Under the pieces are notes generated by a model. The model was not told the DNA's origin. It was given only the letters and a program-made list of their open reading frames with translations, and made no database searches. Positions 37,077 to 50,109 of a stretch of 64,000 nt of DNA are shown here, in pieces. Each line of letters begins with the position of its first letter. Within the stretch, counting starts at the first letter, position 1. The DNA comes from Yersinia bercovieri ATCC 43970 (GTDB taxonomy: Bacteria; Pseudomonadota; Gammaproteobacteria; Enterobacterales; Enterobacteriaceae): positions 682,001-746,000 of the forward strand of contig NZ_CP054044.1 in the NCBI RefSeq assembly GCF_013282745.1, written 5' to 3'. The position numbers and the translations under genes were made by a program.

Positions 37077-37256
37077 AACACCCTCTTAAACACTGACTCT
37101 TAGAGACCTAATCGACGCTAGTATAACGGCTTAACCACAAAAAACCGCGCTGATTGCTTGCCATCATTATGTTACGCGACAGCGCGCGCAAAATGCGCGC
37201 ACCATCCGTTACATTTACGGTGGATGCCAACCTAAAAACGCCAACGATGCTGAATA

Positions 37257-39530
37257 TTAAGCTTCGCTATCTGTTGGTATCACTCGTGCTGGCGCATCAA
37301 TCTCAACACGATCAATGCGTTGCAAGCCGCGAGGCAGTGGTGAGCCTTTCCGCCCACGTTCGGCGCGGAATTTCTGCAAATCTTCAGGCCGCAAAGTTAA
37401 CTTACGTTTACCAAAGTGAAGTGTCACAGAGGTTTGAGGCGGTAAAACAAACAGCCATGCCAAACGATCTTCGCCTGCTGCGGCTTGCGCGCTAGGGATT
37501 GAGACGATTTTGTTACCCTTACCTTTTGATAACTCAGGTAAATCGGCGACTGGGAACATCAACATACGCCCAGCAGCCGTGATGGATAACAGCATGTCAT
37601 CCGGGCCATAAATCTCTAATGGCGGCAGGGCCTTGGCATTTTCCGGCAACGTAATCATCGTTTTACCGGCGCGGTTCTTGGCAACCAAGTCATTGAAAGT
37701 ACAGACGAAACCATAGCCCGCATCCGATGCCATTAATAATTTTTGGTCATCTGGTGCCATCAATACCTGTTCGATGGTCGCCCCTGGTGGTGGCGTCAGT
37801 TTACCGGTCAGCGGCTCTCCTTGGCCACGCGCAGATGGCAACGTCAGTGGATCTAACGCATAGCTGCGACCGGTTGAGTCAATAAACACTACCGGTTGGT
37901 TACTCATGCCCCGTGCTGCGGCACGGAAGCTATCACCCGCTTTATAGCTTAATCCACTCGGGTCGATATCATGGCCTTTCGCACTGCGCACCCAGCCCAT
38001 TTCAGACAGCACAATGGTCACTGGCTCAGAAGGCACGATGTCATGATCACTCATGGCCTTAGCTTCAGCACGTTCAGTCAACGGGGAGCGACGGTCATCG
38101 CCATAAGCCGCTGCGTCCGCCTGAATCTCTTTCTTTATCATAGTATTAAGCTTGCGCTCTGATGCCAGCAATGCTTGTAACTGATCACGTTCTTTGGCTA
38201 ATTCATCTTGTTCGCCGCGAATCTTCACCTCTTCCAGCTTGGCCAAATGGCGAAGTTTCAGTTCGAGGATCGCTTCAGCCTGCGTTTCAGAAATGGCAAA
38301 GTGCTGCATCAACAGCGGCTTTGGCTCATCTTCAGTGCGGATGATATGAATAACTTCATCGATATTCAGGAAGGCAATTAATAAGCCTTCCAAAATATGC
38401 AGCCGCTTCAGAACCTTTTCCAGACGGTAATTCAAGCGGTTACGGACGGTTTGGCGGCGGAATACCAGCCACTCGGTGAGGATCTCTAGCAGCCCTTTTA
38501 CTGTCGGGCGATGATCCAGGCCGATCATATTCATGTTGATTCGATAGCTTCTTTCCAGATCCGTGGTGGCAAACAGATGGTTCATCACCTGATCCAGATC
38601 GACACGATTGGTACGGGGAACAATCACCAACCGAGTAGGGTTTTCGTGGTCAGATTCATCACGTAAATCCTCAACCATCGGTAATTTCTTGGCGCGCATC
38701 TGGCTGGCAATCTGCTCCAGCACCTTGGCACCGGAAACTTGATGCGGTAACGCAGTAATGACTGCACTACCATCCTCTTTCTTCCACAAGGCGCGCATAC
38801 GAACAGAACCGCGGCCATTTTCGTAAATTTTACGAATCTCATTACGTGGCGTAATGATCTCGGCTTCCGTCGGGAAATCAGGCCCTTGCACAAATTCCAG
38901 CAACTCTTCGAGCGAGGTCGCAGGTTTATCAATCAGCGCAATCACCGCCTGAGCAATTTCGCGCACATTATGTGGCGGAATATCAGTTGCCATCCCCACG
39001 GCAATACCGGTGGTGCCGTTGAGCAGAATATTCGGCAGGCGCGCCGGCAGCATTTTCGGCTCCTGCATGGTGCCATCAAAGTTTGGCACCCAGTCAACCG
39101 TACCTTGGCCTAACTCACCCAGCAGCACTTCGGCATATTTGGACAAGCGGGATTCGGTGTAACGCATCGCCGCAAACGACTTAGGATCATCCGGCGCCCC
39201 CCAGTTCCCTTGCCCATCCACCAGCGGGTAGCGGTAAGAGAATGGCTGCGCCATCAGTACCATGGCTTCATAGCAAGCACTGTCGCCATGGGGATGATAT
39301 TTACCCAGTACGTCACCCACGGTACGGGCGGATTTCTTGAATTTAGCGCTATTGCTCAGCCCCAGTTCAGACATCGCGTAGACGATGCGCCGTTGCACTG
39401 GTTTCAAACCATCGCCGATAAATGGCAACGCCCGATCCATGATGACGTACATGGAGTAGTTCAGATAGGCGTTTTCAGTAAAGGTGTGCAGCGGTAAGCG
39501 CTCTGCACCGTCATGAGTCAAATCACTCAT
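37257..39530 (-). CDS. parC: DNA topoisomerase IV subunit A ParC
   Basis: A 757-residue DNA-breaking subunit of topoisomerase IV, which decatenates daughter chromosomes with ParE. The catalytic Tyr lies in [13 protein letters not shown] near residue 124. The quinolone-determining region [13 protein letters not shown] keeps the wild-type Ser and Glu (E. coli S80 and E84; here about 84 and 88), so no classical resistance mutation is present. A GyrA-like C-terminal beta-propeller follows. The protein is five residues longer than E. coli ParC (752). Transcribed alone, toward plsC. Confidence 0.96.
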   Translation of the reverse strand: MSDLTHDGAERLPLHTFTENAYLNYSMYVIMDRALPFIGDGLKPVQRRIVYAMSELGLSNSAKFKKSARTVGDVLGKYHPHGDSACYEAMVLMAQPFSYRYPLVDGQGNWGAPDDPKSFAAMRYTESRLSKYAEVLLGELGQGTVDWVPNFDGTMQEPKMLPARLPNILLNGTTGIAVGMATDIPPHNVREIAQAVIALIDKPATSLEELLEFVQGPDFPTEAEIITPRNEIRKIYENGRGSVRMRALWKKEDGSAVITALPHQVSGAKVLEQIASQMRAKKLPMVEDLRDESDHENPTRLVIVPRTNRVDLDQVMNHLFATTDLERSYRINMNMIGLDHRPTVKGLLEILTEWLVFRRQTVRNRLNYRLEKVLKRLHILEGLLIAFLNIDEVIHIIRTEDEPKPLLMQHFAISETQAEAILELKLRHLAKLEEVKIRGEQDELAKERDQLQALLASERKLNTMIKKEIQADAAAYGDDRRSPLTERAEAKAMSDHDIVPSEPVTIVLSEMGWVRSAKGHDIDPSGLSYKAGDSFRAAARGMSNQPVVFIDSTGRSYALDPLTLPSARGQGEPLTGKLTPPPGATIEQVLMAPDDQKLLMASDAGYGFVCTFNDLVAKNRAGKTMITLPENAKALPPLEIYGPDDMLLSITAAGRMLMFPVADLPELSKGKGNKIVSIPSAQAAAGEDRLAWLFVLPPQTSVTLHFGKRKLTLRPEDLQKFRAERGRKGSPLPRGLQRIDRVEIDAPARVIPTDSEA

Positions 39531-39890
39531 TACTCAAATATCCTCAGACTCTGGAATGGCGATCACTGGGCGTCAGCGGATCGGCACCGCAAGTTTATTG
39601 TCGATTTCTGCCCGCGATAGTACCTCATCTGCGGGGTGACTGTCACAACCCACAGAGAATCTCGATCTTTCCCTCTGAGCAGGGCAAATTTCGGCTTCTG
39701 CAAACAACCAAAAAGGTACTAATCATCCTTAATCCATCCCTTTTGTTGCTTGCTGAGCAAGAGTGTTGTGCACTACTGCGCATTTTTCTCTGGCGTGGTA
39801 ACCGTTAGCATACTCAGTATTCCGGCTTGGCTACTCTCTTGTGCAACTAACAAGATGTAAACAAGCCCCCGCTTTACAAGGATTATATCA
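39531..39890. other. Divergent intergenic region parC/mdaB
   Basis: About 360 bp with promoters expected for parC (leftward) and mdaB (rightward). AAGGA lies eight bases before the mdaB ATG. In E. coli a longer block including qseBC separates these genes; none of it is present here. No RNA gene or stable terminator was recognised. Confidence 0.5.
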
Positions 39891-40484
39891 ATGAGTAACG
39901 TATTAATTATTAACGCAATGAAAGAATTTGCGCACTCCACCGGCGCACTTAATCTCACTCTCACTAACGTCGCTACCGAATTTCTACAGGAAAGCGGTCA
40001 TCAGGTTAAAATCACCACAGTTGACCAAGGCTATGATATTGAAAGTGAAATTGAAAATTATCTGTGGGCTGATACCGTTATTTACCAAATGCCAGCCTGG
40101 TGGATGGGCGAGCCATGGATTTTGAAAAAATATATTGATGAAGTCTTTACCTTTGGTCATGGCCGTTTGTATCAAAGTGATGGCCGTACCCGCTCCGATG
40201 CCACTAAAGGCTACGGTTCTGGCGGTTTAATTCAGGGTAAAACTTACATGCTTTCAGTGACCTGGAATGCTCCAGTTGAAGCCTTTACTGATCCTACCCA
40301 GTTCTTCGAGGGTGTCGGTGTTGATGGTGTTTATCTGCATTTTCATAAAGCAAATCAATTCCTTGGCATGGAACCATTGCCGACATTTATGTGTAATGAC
40401 GTGATAAAGCAGCCTGATATCGAAGGTGATATTAGCCGTTACCGTCAGCATTTAGCCGCACATTTTAACGGTCAGACCGCTTAA
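39891..40484 (+). CDS. mdaB: NADPH:quinone reductase MdaB
   Basis: A 197-residue flavodoxin-fold FAD enzyme reducing quinones by two electrons (E. coli 193). The N-terminal LIINAMKEFAHSTGALNLTL is the FAD-binding segment, followed by YQMPAWWMGEPWILKKYIDE near residue 65 and a Gly-rich KGYGSGGLIQGK segment. ygiN, whose product acts in a quinone redox cycle with MdaB in E. coli, follows but is disrupted. Confidence 0.93.
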   Translation: MSNVLIINAMKEFAHSTGALNLTLTNVATEFLQESGHQVKITTVDQGYDIESEIENYLWADTVIYQMPAWWMGEPWILKKYIDEVFTFGHGRLYQSDGRTRSDATKGYGSGGLIQGKTYMLSVTWNAPVEAFTDPTQFFEGVGVDGVYLHFHKANQFLGMEPLPTFMCNDVIKQPDIEGDISRYRQHLAAHFNGQTA

Positions 40485-40514
40485 TTTCACACCGTAACGC
40501 AATTTGGGGCAGCA

Positions 40515-40789
40515 ATGATTACTGTTTTTGCAGAAATAAAAGTCAAACCGGGACGCTGTTACCTGCGGTGTTGGCTGAGAAGGGTTGTAGCGGCTATCGA
40601 CCGATGAGTGACGTGCCCACCCAGCTCGACTGGCAGAAAAAATCGCCAGACTCCATTTTTATGCTGGAAAAGTGGCAGAGCGTTCACCATTTGGAATTAC
40701 ATTTGCAGATGGAACATATGCAGCAGCATCGTGAAAGAATCAAGGATGATGTGTTGGATGTGAATATTCACATCCTCGATAACGCTTAG
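40515..40789 (+). pseudogene. ygiN: Disrupted ygiN (quinol monooxygenase)
   Basis: Two overlapping fragments of a YgiN-like quinol monooxygenase. The first frame reads MITVFAEIKVKPGR, matching the start of E. coli YgiN, then runs out of frame to a TGA at 40605-40607. The second frame resumes as LLPAVLAEKGCSGY and continues through PDSIFMLEKWQSVHHLELHL to the normal end at 40789. About eleven to twelve codons after PGR are missing relative to E. coli and the frame is shifted, consistent with a small deletion that is not a multiple of three. No functional protein is expected unless this is a sequencing error. Confidence 0.8.
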
Positions 40790-40790
40790 C

Positions 40791-40822
40791 CTTCTTACTT
40801 GAAGTTGCAGCTGTGTTAGCCG
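40791..40822. repeat. Half-unit of TTGAAGTTGCAG repeat
   Basis: TTACTTGAAGTTGCAGCTG after the ygiN remnant resembles one arm of the palindromic element near 58632-58702. Only one arm is seen and the right end runs into the LysR gene. Confidence 0.4.
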
Positions 40823-41733
40823 CCATCCCGCAGCCAACTACTCCCCCGCAACTTAATCTGCTCACTGACATAGTCCAGAAAGCAGGTTATCCGCGCGGCA
40901 AGTTGTGTATTGCGATAATAAACGGCATTGATGGGCTGCCAGGTTTCCAAAATTTGGTCGGCCATCACCTCAACTAAGCGCCCCGCCAGTTGATCCTCGC
41001 GGGTCATAAAATCAGATAATTCAACGATCCCTTCCCCCTGCAAGGCCAATAAGCGCAGCGTTTCACCACTGGATGCGGCGAGATTGGGGATGATTGACCC
41101 ACGCCCTGCCGGCAAATGGGGCAGCGACCACTGATTCAGGGATTCTGGCTGAGTAAAGCCCAGCAGACTGTGGTTCGCCAACTCATCAATACTCTGTGGG
41201 GTGCCGTGGCGCTGGAGATAATCTGGGCTGGCAAGGATTCGCACCCGACTGGCACCGAGCAAGCGCGCATGGATCGTCGAGTCGCGCAACGTGCCGATAC
41301 GGATGGCAATATCGGTGCGCTGCTCAAGTAAATCGATATTAAGATCGTCGGTATTTAGCTCGAGATTGATTTGTGGATAGAGCGCCCGAAAACCGGTGAT
41401 CATTGGCACAATGACGTGCTGCATAAAAGGTGCAGCCGCATTCACCCGCAGCCGCCCCGCCGGTTTTAACCGCCGCAGGGCAATCTGCTCTTCGGCATCA
41501 TCTACCGCGCCGATAATCTGCCGCGCATGACTGAGGAACAACTCGCCCTCTTCAGTCAGTTCCAGCCGCCGCGTGGTGCGACGCAGTAGCGTAGTCGCCA
41601 GCTTTTTCTCCAACCGACTCAAGGCCCGACTGATACCGGAGGTGGTTTGGCTGCGCTGCTCTGCGGCTGCCGTAATCGAGCCGCAGTCGACCACCGAGGT
41701 AAACGCCTGCAACTCCTCTAACGTCACTTTCAT
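40816..41733 (-). CDS. LysR-family transcriptional regulator
   Basis: A 305-residue LysR regulator. The N-terminal winged helix is typical (LEELQAFTSVVDCGSITAAA, SQTTSGISRALSRLEKKLAT, LLRRTTRRLELTEEGELFL), followed by a periplasmic-binding-protein-like effector domain (about residues 90-295) of the DsdC/AaeR-type group. The ATG at 41733 has GGGG eight bases upstream; a GTG at 41757 overlapping the parE stop (GTGA) would add eight residues and couple it to parE. It occupies the space between ygiN and parE, which are adjacent in E. coli, so it is lineage-specific. Targets are unknown; mdaB, 330 bp away, is a candidate. Confidence 0.85.
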   Translation of the reverse strand: MKVTLEELQAFTSVVDCGSITAAAEQRSQTTSGISRALSRLEKKLATTLLRRTTRRLELTEEGELFLSHARQIIGAVDDAEEQIALRRLKPAGRLRVNAAAPFMQHVIVPMITGFRALYPQINLELNTDDLNIDLLEQRTDIAIRIGTLRDSTIHARLLGASRVRILASPDYLQRHGTPQSIDELANHSLLGFTQPESLNQWSLPHLPAGRGSIIPNLAASSGETLRLLALQGEGIVELSDFMTREDQLAGRLVEVMADQILETWQPINAVYYRNTQLAARITCFLDYVSEQIKLRGSSWLRDGG

Positions 41734-41753
41734 CGATTTTGCCCCATCATCAA

Positions 41754-43667
<1,914 letters not shown>

Positions 43668-43683
43668 CTAATGGATGGAAGCT

Positions 43684-44268
43684 TTAGGCAGTCGCTAGCC
43701 CTAAAAACGTGACAATCGGGGAGAAAAAGTGATCAAAACCAATAAAGGCATGATTCCCACCTGATTCTACTGTTTGCCGACAAGGGGTGTAATAGGCCAC
43801 CGCTTGACGGTAATCGAGGATTTCGTCCCCGGTTTGTTGCAATAACCAGAGTAAATCCGGCGATTCCAACTTTTCAATCTGCATGGCCTTCAGGTCATAA
43901 ATATGTCGAGACTCTAACACATATTGTTGCCCGGTGTAGGGGTTCTCATTTTCACCCAGGTAATCACTGAGCAGCTCGAATGGCCGCACCGCGGGGTTAA
44001 CCACCACCGCCGGAATGCTAAAGCGCTGGGAAAGCCAGGTGGCAAAATAGCCGCCAAGAGAAGAGCCAACAATGCCAATAGGCTGCCCAGCTTTATCCAT
44101 CACAATGCTTTCTAGCATCTCTGCGGCTTCTGCGGGATAAGGTGGCAGTTGTGGGGTTAGCATCTCAATATCAGGATGGTGTTGCTGCAGCCAGTTTTTA
44201 AAGGTGGTTGCTTTCGCCGAACTGGGAGAACTATTAAATCCATGAATGTATAGAAGCGTGCTCATCAA
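43684..44268 (-). CDS. yqiA: Esterase YqiA
   Basis: A 194-residue UPF0227-family alpha/beta-hydrolase esterase (E. coli 193). The oxyanion and nucleophile elements are [14 protein letters not shown] near the N-terminus and [12 protein letters not shown] near residue 68, with a late His in [10 protein letters not shown]. It overlaps cpdA by four bases (ATGA), so the two are translated together. Confidence 0.92.
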   Translation of the reverse strand: MMSTLLYIHGFNSSPSSAKATTFKNWLQQHHPDIEMLTPQLPPYPAEAAEMLESIVMDKAGQPIGIVGSSLGGYFATWLSQRFSIPAVVVNPAVRPFELLSDYLGENENPYTGQQYVLESRHIYDLKAMQIEKLESPDLLWLLQQTGDEILDYRQAVAYYTPCRQTVESGGNHAFIGFDHFFSPIVTFLGLATA

Positions 44269-45092
44269 TAACCGTCCGCGTCCATGTCCGGGCAGAACTC
44301 ATCACTGGCTAACCGGCGAACCTCAGTTTCAAGTACTCCATTAGGCAGTAAATCGAGGTAGCGCCATCCCGGAGCCACAGTATCAAGGGTGAAATTAGTA
44401 CAGTGAGGTTTGAACTGCACACAGGTCGATGGGCTGGCTAGCAGGCGCTTACCATACCAATCGAGATCCAAATCCTGATGGATATGGCCGCACAATAAGG
44501 TGGTCACCCGCGGATAGCGGGTAAGAGTCGCCGCCAACATATGCGCATTACGCAAGCTGTGCTGATCAAGCCAGGTACAGCCCGATGGCATTGGATGATG
44601 ATGCAATAAAATCAGTGTATAGCGCGCTGGATATGCCTCCAGACAGCGCTCCATCCACTCCAGTTGATAGTCGCTCAACTCACCATAAGGAACACCAAAG
44701 ACCTGACTATCCAATAATAGAATTTGCCAGTTATCCCCCACCAAAACTTGCTTTGAAGGTGCTATACCCGCATCAGCCAGTGCATCAACCATCGCCGGTT
44801 GAAAATCATGATTGCCGGGTAGCCATAAGCAAGGTGCGGGCAAACGGGCGATGCCCTTCGCAAAATTTTGATAGGCAGCAACAGAGTGGTCTTGAGCCAA
44901 ATCACCAGTGGCAACAATAAGATCAAATGGGTGCTGCTCAGCAATAATCGCATCCAACACAGCGCGATAACTGTGGGAAGTATTGACACCCAGTAAGGTC
45001 TCATGTTCACCAGCGAATAGGTGGGTATCTGTTATTTGTAAAATTCTGACCTTGGCCCCACTCGCCATAGGCAGTTTAAACAGGCTTTCCAA
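44265..45092 (-). CDS. cpdA: 3',5'-cyclic-AMP phosphodiesterase CpdA
   Basis: A 275-residue class III cAMP phosphodiesterase that lowers cAMP and so affects CRP control. Calcineurin-type metal ligands are all present: TDTHLF, GDLAQD, GNHDF near residue 94 and LLCGHIHQD with the last His pair. The start is placed at TTG 45092-45090: AAGGA lies six bases upstream and the resulting N-terminus LESLFKLP matches E. coli MESLLTLP at exactly the same length (275). A further upstream TTG (45122) would add ten residues. Confidence 0.9.
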   Translation of the reverse strand: MESLFKLPMASGAKVRILQITDTHLFAGEHETLLGVNTSHSYRAVLDAIIAEQHPFDLIVATGDLAQDHSVAAYQNFAKGIARLPAPCLWLPGNHDFQPAMVDALADAGIAPSKQVLVGDNWQILLLDSQVFGVPYGELSDYQLEWMERCLEAYPARYTLILLHHHPMPSGCTWLDQHSLRNAHMLAATLTRYPRVTTLLCGHIHQDLDLDWYGKRLLASPSTCVQFKPHCTNFTLDTVAPGWRYLDLLPNGVLETEVRRLASDEFCPDMDADGY

Positions 45093-45161
45093 ATGGTGTC
45101 CTTGTTTTTGCACCTTGACCAACCCGATTTTGATCCTCGGTAGGCAAGGCTATAAGTCTGT

Positions 45162-45587
45162 CTAATAAACCGGAACTGCCACCGCTCCATGCGCCAAACA
45201 GTAGCGCAACCAGTCGGCAAGAAACTGGTTAATTTGATGCTTTTCGTCCCGCTGATGCAACTTTTTATTCGGATAATCATAGCTTGCTTTGAAGCGGGAG
45301 ATCTGCTGACTAGCACACACTTCCGCGACCTGTGCATCATGATAAAGCCTGACCACCATCGACGGTAGACCCCATTGACTGACGGCAGGCTCAGTTTGCA
45401 CAATCTCTACCACCGAAGTGTAGCGGGTAGACTCAATTATTGTCAGCCGATAACTGACACCATTAACCTGATAAGCAACATTTTCGCCCACTTCATCGAC
45501 CCGTGGTATCAAACGGCGCAATTGTGCGAAGTTAGTTTCGCATAACCGCATCATTTCAGGGAAATCAGGTGTGTAGCGTTTTATCAT
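45162..45587 (-). CDS. yqiB: DUF1249 protein YqiB
   Basis: A 141-residue conserved cytoplasmic protein (E. coli YqiB 140) of unknown function. It has no catalytic motif that I can name. Conserved segments are [20 protein letters not shown] near the start and [15 protein letters not shown] near the end. It sits between nudF and cpdA in the conserved operon order, 19 bp after nudF. Confidence 0.9.
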   Translation of the reverse strand: MIKRYTPDFPEMMRLCETNFAQLRRLIPRVDEVGENVAYQVNGVSYRLTIIESTRYTSVVEIVQTEPAVSQWGLPSMVVRLYHDAQVAEVCASQQISRFKASYDYPNKKLHQRDEKHQINQFLADWLRYCLAHGAVAVPVY

Positions 45588-45606
45588 TATTATGCTCGCT
45601 TTCTCT

Positions 45607-46239
45607 TTACGGCTGCCATTCTGCTCTTAGCGATAAGTGGTGCAACGCCAGCCATTGTAATGCAATGATTGAGGCTGCGTTATCAATAGCACCCTCTTCC
45701 ACCCAACGACAAGCCTGTTCACGGCTGACAACATGCACTCGGATATCTTCATTTTCGTCGGCCAAACCATGAATACCGCTCGCCGTCGTCGCATCCACTT
45801 CACCCACCATAATGGATAGGCGCTCACTGGTGCCACCCGGGCTGGCTAAATAACTGAGCACCGGCTTGCAGCGACCAATATGAATTCCCGCCTCCTCCTC
45901 CGCTTCGCGACGCGCCACTCCCTCGACGGTTTCGCCCTCTTCAATCATTCCGGCGACCATCTCTAATAACCAAGGCGATGGGCTGCTGTCAATGGCTGCA
46001 ATGCGCAATTGCTCCACCAGCACCACCTCATCGCGCACCGGATCATAAGGTAATAACACGGCGGCATGACCGCGCTCAAAAATCTCGCGCTTAACTTCAC
46101 CACTCATTTCACCATTAAACAGACGGTGGCGAAAACGGTATAAATTCAATGAAAAAAAACCACTGTACAGAGTTTCACGTGCAATAATTTCCACATCGCT
46201 CTTGTCGAAGGTCACCGGTGAGGGTTGTGCTGATGACAT
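45607..46239 (-). CDS. nudF: ADP-ribose pyrophosphatase NudF
   Basis: A 210-residue Nudix hydrolase that splits ADP-ribose into AMP and ribose-5-phosphate (E. coli 209). The Nudix box [20 protein letters not shown], continuing AGI, is complete near residues 97-119. First gene of the leftward operon nudF-yqiB-cpdA-yqiA-parE, divergent from tolC. Confidence 0.95.
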   Translation of the reverse strand: MSSAQPSPVTFDKSDVEIIARETLYSGFFSLNLYRFRHRLFNGEMSGEVKREIFERGHAAVLLPYDPVRDEVVLVEQLRIAAIDSSPSPWLLEMVAGMIEEGETVEGVARREAEEEAGIHIGRCKPVLSYLASPGGTSERLSIMVGEVDATTASGIHGLADENEDIRVHVVSREQACRWVEEGAIDNAASIIALQWLALHHLSLRAEWQP

Positions 46240-46493
46240 AGACTTATTTCCTTACTAAGATTAGCGGTTTAAAAAGAGACTTTGATAAAGATTATTTGAC
46301 AAAGATGGCGCGATACAGATTAGTTGTCTGAACACACTTTTAGCTTTGTGATAGATTTAAGTAAATTAAGGCGAGATGGCACAATCAGCCACCTTATTCC
46401 ATTGGCAGACTCTGATAGAATCGGCAACAACTCGTCTATCGACAGCTACCATAGTAATATTGCTGCACAACTGCTGCACAACAAGGACTGCAA
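46240..46493. promoter_or_regulatory. nudF/tolC divergent promoter region
   Basis: 254 bp between divergent starts. AAGGA lies close to the tolC ATG (spacing about seven). I could not define a mar/sox/rob box by eye. Confidence 0.45.
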
Positions 46494-47969
46494 ATGAAGA
46501 AACTGCTCCCCCTTCTTATCGGGCTGAGTCTGGCTGGTTTCAGTACCATGAGCCAGGCAGAGAACTTGCTGCAAGTTTATAAGCAAGCCAGGGATAGTAA
46601 CCCGGATTTACGCAAATCGGCTGCTGACCGTGATGCCGCATATGAAAAAATTAATGAAGCTCGCAGCCCGCTGTTACCACAGCTCGGTTTAGGTGCGGGT
46701 TATAGCCATACCAATGGTTTCCGCGATGCCTCTAGCAACCCGGATAGCAACGCCACTTCAGGCTCTTTGCAACTGACTCAAACCATTTTTGATATGTCTA
46801 AATGGCGTGCTCTGACCTTGCAGGAAAAAGCGGCAGGTATTCAGGATGTAACGTTCCAAACCAACGAACAAGCATTGATCCTGAACACAGCAACAGCCTA
46901 TTTCAATGTGCTTAGAGCGATTGATAGCCTCTCTTATACTGAAGCACAGAAACAGTCGGTCTATCGTCAGTTAGATCAAACCACCCAGCGTTTTAATGTG
47001 GGTTTAGTCGCAATCACCGATGTGCAGAACGCCCGAGCCAGCTATGATACCGTATTAGCAGATGAAGTAACGGCGCGTAATAATCTGGATAATGCGCTGG
47101 AAAATCTGCGCCAGATTACTGGGGTTTATTACCCAGAATTAGCCTCACTGAATGTTGATCGCTTGAAGACAAAGCGCCCAGAGGCCGTTGCTAACCTGTT
47201 GAAAGATGCTGAGAAACGTAACCTTTCGTTACTTTCTGCCCGTTTGAGTCAAGATTTGGCCCGTGAGCAAATTAAATCGGCAGAAACCGGCTATATGCCA
47301 ACCATCGATTTGACGGCATCATCGTCTGTAACCAATACCCGTTACAGCGGCGGCACACCAAGCACTCAGCAAGTCAATAATGATGCCGGCCAGAACCAAA
47401 TTGGCGTGCAACTGAGCCTGCCACTGTATAGCGGCGGGGCCACCAATTCTGCGGTGAAACAAGCGCAGTACAATTTCGTGGGAGCCAGTGAGCAGTTAGA
47501 GAGCGCCCACCGTAGTGTGGTGCAAACTGTCCGCTCCTCATTCAACAATATCTCCGCCTCTATCAGCAGCATTAAAGCTTATGAGCAAGTGGTCATTTCT
47601 AACCAAAGCTCATTGGATGCAATGGAAGCGGGCTATCAGGTCGGTACTCGTACGATTCTGGATGTGTTGACTGCCACAACTAACTTGTATCAGTCCAAGC
47701 AACAGCTCGCTGACGCTCGTTATAACTATCTGATTAATCAGTTAAATATCCAGTCAGCACTGGGTACACTGAACATGAATGATCTGATGGAGTTGAACGG
47801 GGTACTGGATAAACCAGTTCCAACTTCAGCAACCGCTCTGGCACCAGATAATGCTAACCAGAATACTTATGCTGATGGCACTAACACTCAGGCAGCACCG
47901 CGTGTGACACCAGTAAGCCAGCCTTCAACCACCGCACCTGCACGTAACGGCAATCCATTCCGTAACTGA
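46494..47969 (+). CDS. tolC: Outer-membrane efflux channel TolC
   Basis: A 491-residue TolC (E. coli 493) forming the trimeric outer-membrane tunnel for AcrAB and other tripartite pumps and type I secretion. The signal peptide MKKLLPLLIGLSLAGFSTMS ends at SQA, residue 22. Two structural repeats contain the conserved NLLQVYKQARDSNPDLRKSA, QLTQTIFDMSKWRAL, GVQLSLPLYSGG and the VGTRTILDVLTATTNLY equatorial region. A Gln/Asn/Thr-rich C-terminal tail is present. A strong hairpin follows the stop. Confidence 0.96.
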   Translation: MKKLLPLLIGLSLAGFSTMSQAENLLQVYKQARDSNPDLRKSAADRDAAYEKINEARSPLLPQLGLGAGYSHTNGFRDASSNPDSNATSGSLQLTQTIFDMSKWRALTLQEKAAGIQDVTFQTNEQALILNTATAYFNVLRAIDSLSYTEAQKQSVYRQLDQTTQRFNVGLVAITDVQNARASYDTVLADEVTARNNLDNALENLRQITGVYYPELASLNVDRLKTKRPEAVANLLKDAEKRNLSLLSARLSQDLAREQIKSAETGYMPTIDLTASSSVTNTRYSGGTPSTQQVNNDAGQNQIGVQLSLPLYSGGATNSAVKQAQYNFVGASEQLESAHRSVVQTVRSSFNNISASISSIKAYEQVVISNQSSLDAMEAGYQVGTRTILDVLTATTNLYQSKQQLADARYNYLINQLNIQSALGTLNMNDLMELNGVLDKPVPTSATALAPDNANQNTYADGTNTQAAPRVTPVSQPSTTAPARNGNPFRN

Positions 47970-47988
47970 TTTTTACCGGTTCGGCTCT

Positions 47989-48015
47989 CCGGGCGCAGCA
48001 TCAGGCTGCGCCCGG
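47989..48015 (+). terminator. tolC terminator
   Basis: CCGGGCGCAGC (47989-47999) pairs perfectly with GCTGCGCCCGG (48005-48015) around a five-base loop, 20 bp after the stop, followed by CTTATTTCC. The very stable stem suggests a Rho-independent terminator despite the short T tract. Confidence 0.8.
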
Positions 48016-48211
48016 CTTATTTCCTGCCTCCCCTTTAATGACCAAGCATTTTTCGTCAATGAAAAAAGCGAAGCAACTCGCAACAGTTCGTATAGCTTTG
48101 TAAAGTCTGCCGCTGACCGCCCCTCACGCTTTAATTTTATACACGTTTCCCCTATCCTTAGGGTTCTTACTGGGAAAGGGCATTGAACGCCCGGAAATGA
48201 GACAAATAATG

Positions 48212-48904
48212 ATGAAACGGACTCAAAACATCAATCAAGAGACTTTCCGTAAATCCTGGCGCAGTTATCGCCTTGCGCCAGTAGCTTTTGCTGTCAGTGC
48301 CGTATTTATGCTGGCCGGCTGCGAAAAAACTGACGAAACTGTCTCTTTGTACCAAAATGCTGATGACTGCTCTGCGGCAAACCCGTCCAAGAGCGCTGAA
48401 TGTACCACTGCTTACAACACTGCCTTGCAGGAAGCGGCAAAAACAGCACCGAAGTATGCCACCCGCGAAGACTGCATAGCAGAATTTGGTGAGTCACAGT
48501 GTACTCAGGCCCCGGCACAAGCGGGCATGGTGCCAACATCGTCATCTTCAACTGAACAAACCACCGCCGCCGCACCGCAACAGAGCGGCGGTATGTGGAT
48601 GCCATTAATGGCCGGTTATATGATGGGTCGGATGATGGGCGGCGGCGCAAGCCAGCCACTATTCACCTCTAAAGCAGCAAATAGCCCCGCTAACGGCAAA
48701 TTTGTTGATGCCACCGGTAAAAACTTTGGTTCCGCCACTACAGGCCGCACCATGACAGTACCGCGCACCGCAATGGCGCCGAAGCCAGCCGTGACCAATA
48801 CCATCACCCGTGGCGGTTTTGGCGAGTCGGTGGCTAAGCAGTCCACTATGCAACGTAGCGCCGCAACATCATCCAAAACCAGCACGCGTAGCATGGGTGG
48901 CTAA
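48212..48904 (+). CDS. ygiB: DUF1190 lipoprotein-like protein YgiB
   Basis: A 230-residue protein of the YgiB/DUF1190 family of unknown function. An N-terminal signal with lipobox FMLAGC gives a probable lipid-attached Cys near residue 30. The middle is Ser/Gln-rich, with a Gly/Met-rich stretch ([20 protein letters not shown]), and the C-terminus is Ser/Thr-rich with basic residues. The start is placed at the MKRT form matching E. coli (ATG 48212; 48209 and 48197 are alternatives). It lies 10 bp before ygiC and is co-transcribed. Confidence 0.88.
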   Translation: MKRTQNINQETFRKSWRSYRLAPVAFAVSAVFMLAGCEKTDETVSLYQNADDCSAANPSKSAECTTAYNTALQEAAKTAPKYATREDCIAEFGESQCTQAPAQAGMVPTSSSSTEQTTAAAPQQSGGMWMPLMAGYMMGRMMGGGASQPLFTSKAANSPANGKFVDATGKNFGSATTGRTMTVPRTAMAPKPAVTNTITRGGFGESVAKQSTMQRSAATSSKTSTRSMGG

Positions 48905-48914
48905 GGTCTGATTA

Positions 48915-50075
48915 ATGAAACGTTTAGCAATTAGCGAGCGCCCAGACTGGCGTGAAAAAGCCACCGAATTTGGTTTTCGTTTCCACACCATGTATGGCGA
49001 GCCGTACTGGTGTGAAGATGCCTATTACGAATTCACCTTAGCGCAAATTGAAGAGCTGGAAGAGACCACCGCAGAGTTACATCAAATGTGCCTGCAAGTG
49101 GTTGAAAAAGTGGTCAATAGCGATCAACTGATGGCGAAATTCCGCATTCCAAAACATTGCTGGGATTTTGTTCGTAGCTCCTGGCGAACCCATCAGCCCT
49201 CACTCTACTCTCGCCTTGATCTGGCCTATGATGGCGTCAATCCAGCAAAACTGCTGGAGAACAATGCCGATACCCCAACCTCACTGTATGAAGCCGCCTT
49301 TTTCCAATGGTTATGGTTGGAAGATCAGATCAATGCAGGCAATTTGAGTCAGGATTCTGACCAATACAACAGCATGCAAGAGAAGCTGATCGAGCGTTTT
49401 GTTGATCTGCATGATAACCATGGTTTTAGCTTGCTGCATCTGGCCTGCTGTCAGGACAGCGAAGAGGATCGTGGCACGGTGCAATATCTGCAAGATTGCG
49501 CACTGGAAGCGGGGCTGCCGACTGAATTCATGTTTATGGAAGAGATCGGCTTAGGGGAGAAAGGGCAATTTACTGATCTCGATAACCAAGTGATCAGTAA
49601 TCTGTTCAAGCTCTACCCGTGGGAATTTATGTTCCGCGAAATGTTCTCTACCAAACTGGAAGATGCTGGCGTGCGCTGGTTGGAACCCGCCTGGAAGAGC
49701 ATTATCTCCAATAAAGCTTTGCTGCCATTGCTGTGGGAAATGTTCCCGAATCACCCAAATCTGTTGCCTGCTTACTTTGCGGAAGATGATCATCCTGCGA
49801 TGGATCACTATGTCACCAAGCCGCTATTCTCGCGGGAAGGTGCCAATATTCAGATAGTGGAAAATGGCAAAGAGGTGGCGCGGGTTGACGGGCCATACGG
49901 CGAGGAGGGCATGATTGTTCAACAATTCCATCCGTTGCCTAAATTCGGGGATAGCTACACACTGATTGGTAGCTGGCTGGTAAATGATCAACCATGTGGT
50001 ATTGGTTTACGTGAAGATCGTGAGCTGATCACTCAAGATCTATCGCGTTTCTACCCACATATTATTTTGGGTTAA
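48915..50075 (+). CDS. ygiC: Glutathionylspermidine-synthase-like ATP-grasp protein YgiC
   Basis: A 386-residue protein, exactly the E. coli YgiC length, of the GSP_synth ATP-grasp family. These paralogues are not shown to make glutathionylspermidine; the substrate is unknown. Family segments include [20 protein letters not shown] near residue 95, [20 protein letters not shown] and [17 protein letters not shown], the probable ATP-grasp lysine region. It follows ygiB closely. Confidence 0.92.
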   Translation: MKRLAISERPDWREKATEFGFRFHTMYGEPYWCEDAYYEFTLAQIEELEETTAELHQMCLQVVEKVVNSDQLMAKFRIPKHCWDFVRSSWRTHQPSLYSRLDLAYDGVNPAKLLENNADTPTSLYEAAFFQWLWLEDQINAGNLSQDSDQYNSMQEKLIERFVDLHDNHGFSLLHLACCQDSEEDRGTVQYLQDCALEAGLPTEFMFMEEIGLGEKGQFTDLDNQVISNLFKLYPWEFMFREMFSTKLEDAGVRWLEPAWKSIISNKALLPLLWEMFPNHPNLLPAYFAEDDHPAMDHYVTKPLFSREGANIQIVENGKEVARVDGPYGEEGMIVQQFHPLPKFGDSYTLIGSWLVNDQPCGIGLREDRELITQDLSRFYPHIILG

Positions 50076-50090
50076 ACGCTCATTCATAAA

Positions 50091-50109
50091 GGAAGGTAAT
50101 CTACCTTCC
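50091..50109 (+). terminator. ygiC terminator hairpin
   Basis: GGAAGGT (50091-50097) pairs with ACCTTCC (50103-50109), loop AATCT, 16 bp after the ygiC stop. Confidence 0.6.

Noticed and set aside
37257..39530. Quinolone-resistance mutation in parC
   Set aside because: The Ser and Glu equivalent to E. coli S80 and E84 are wild type.
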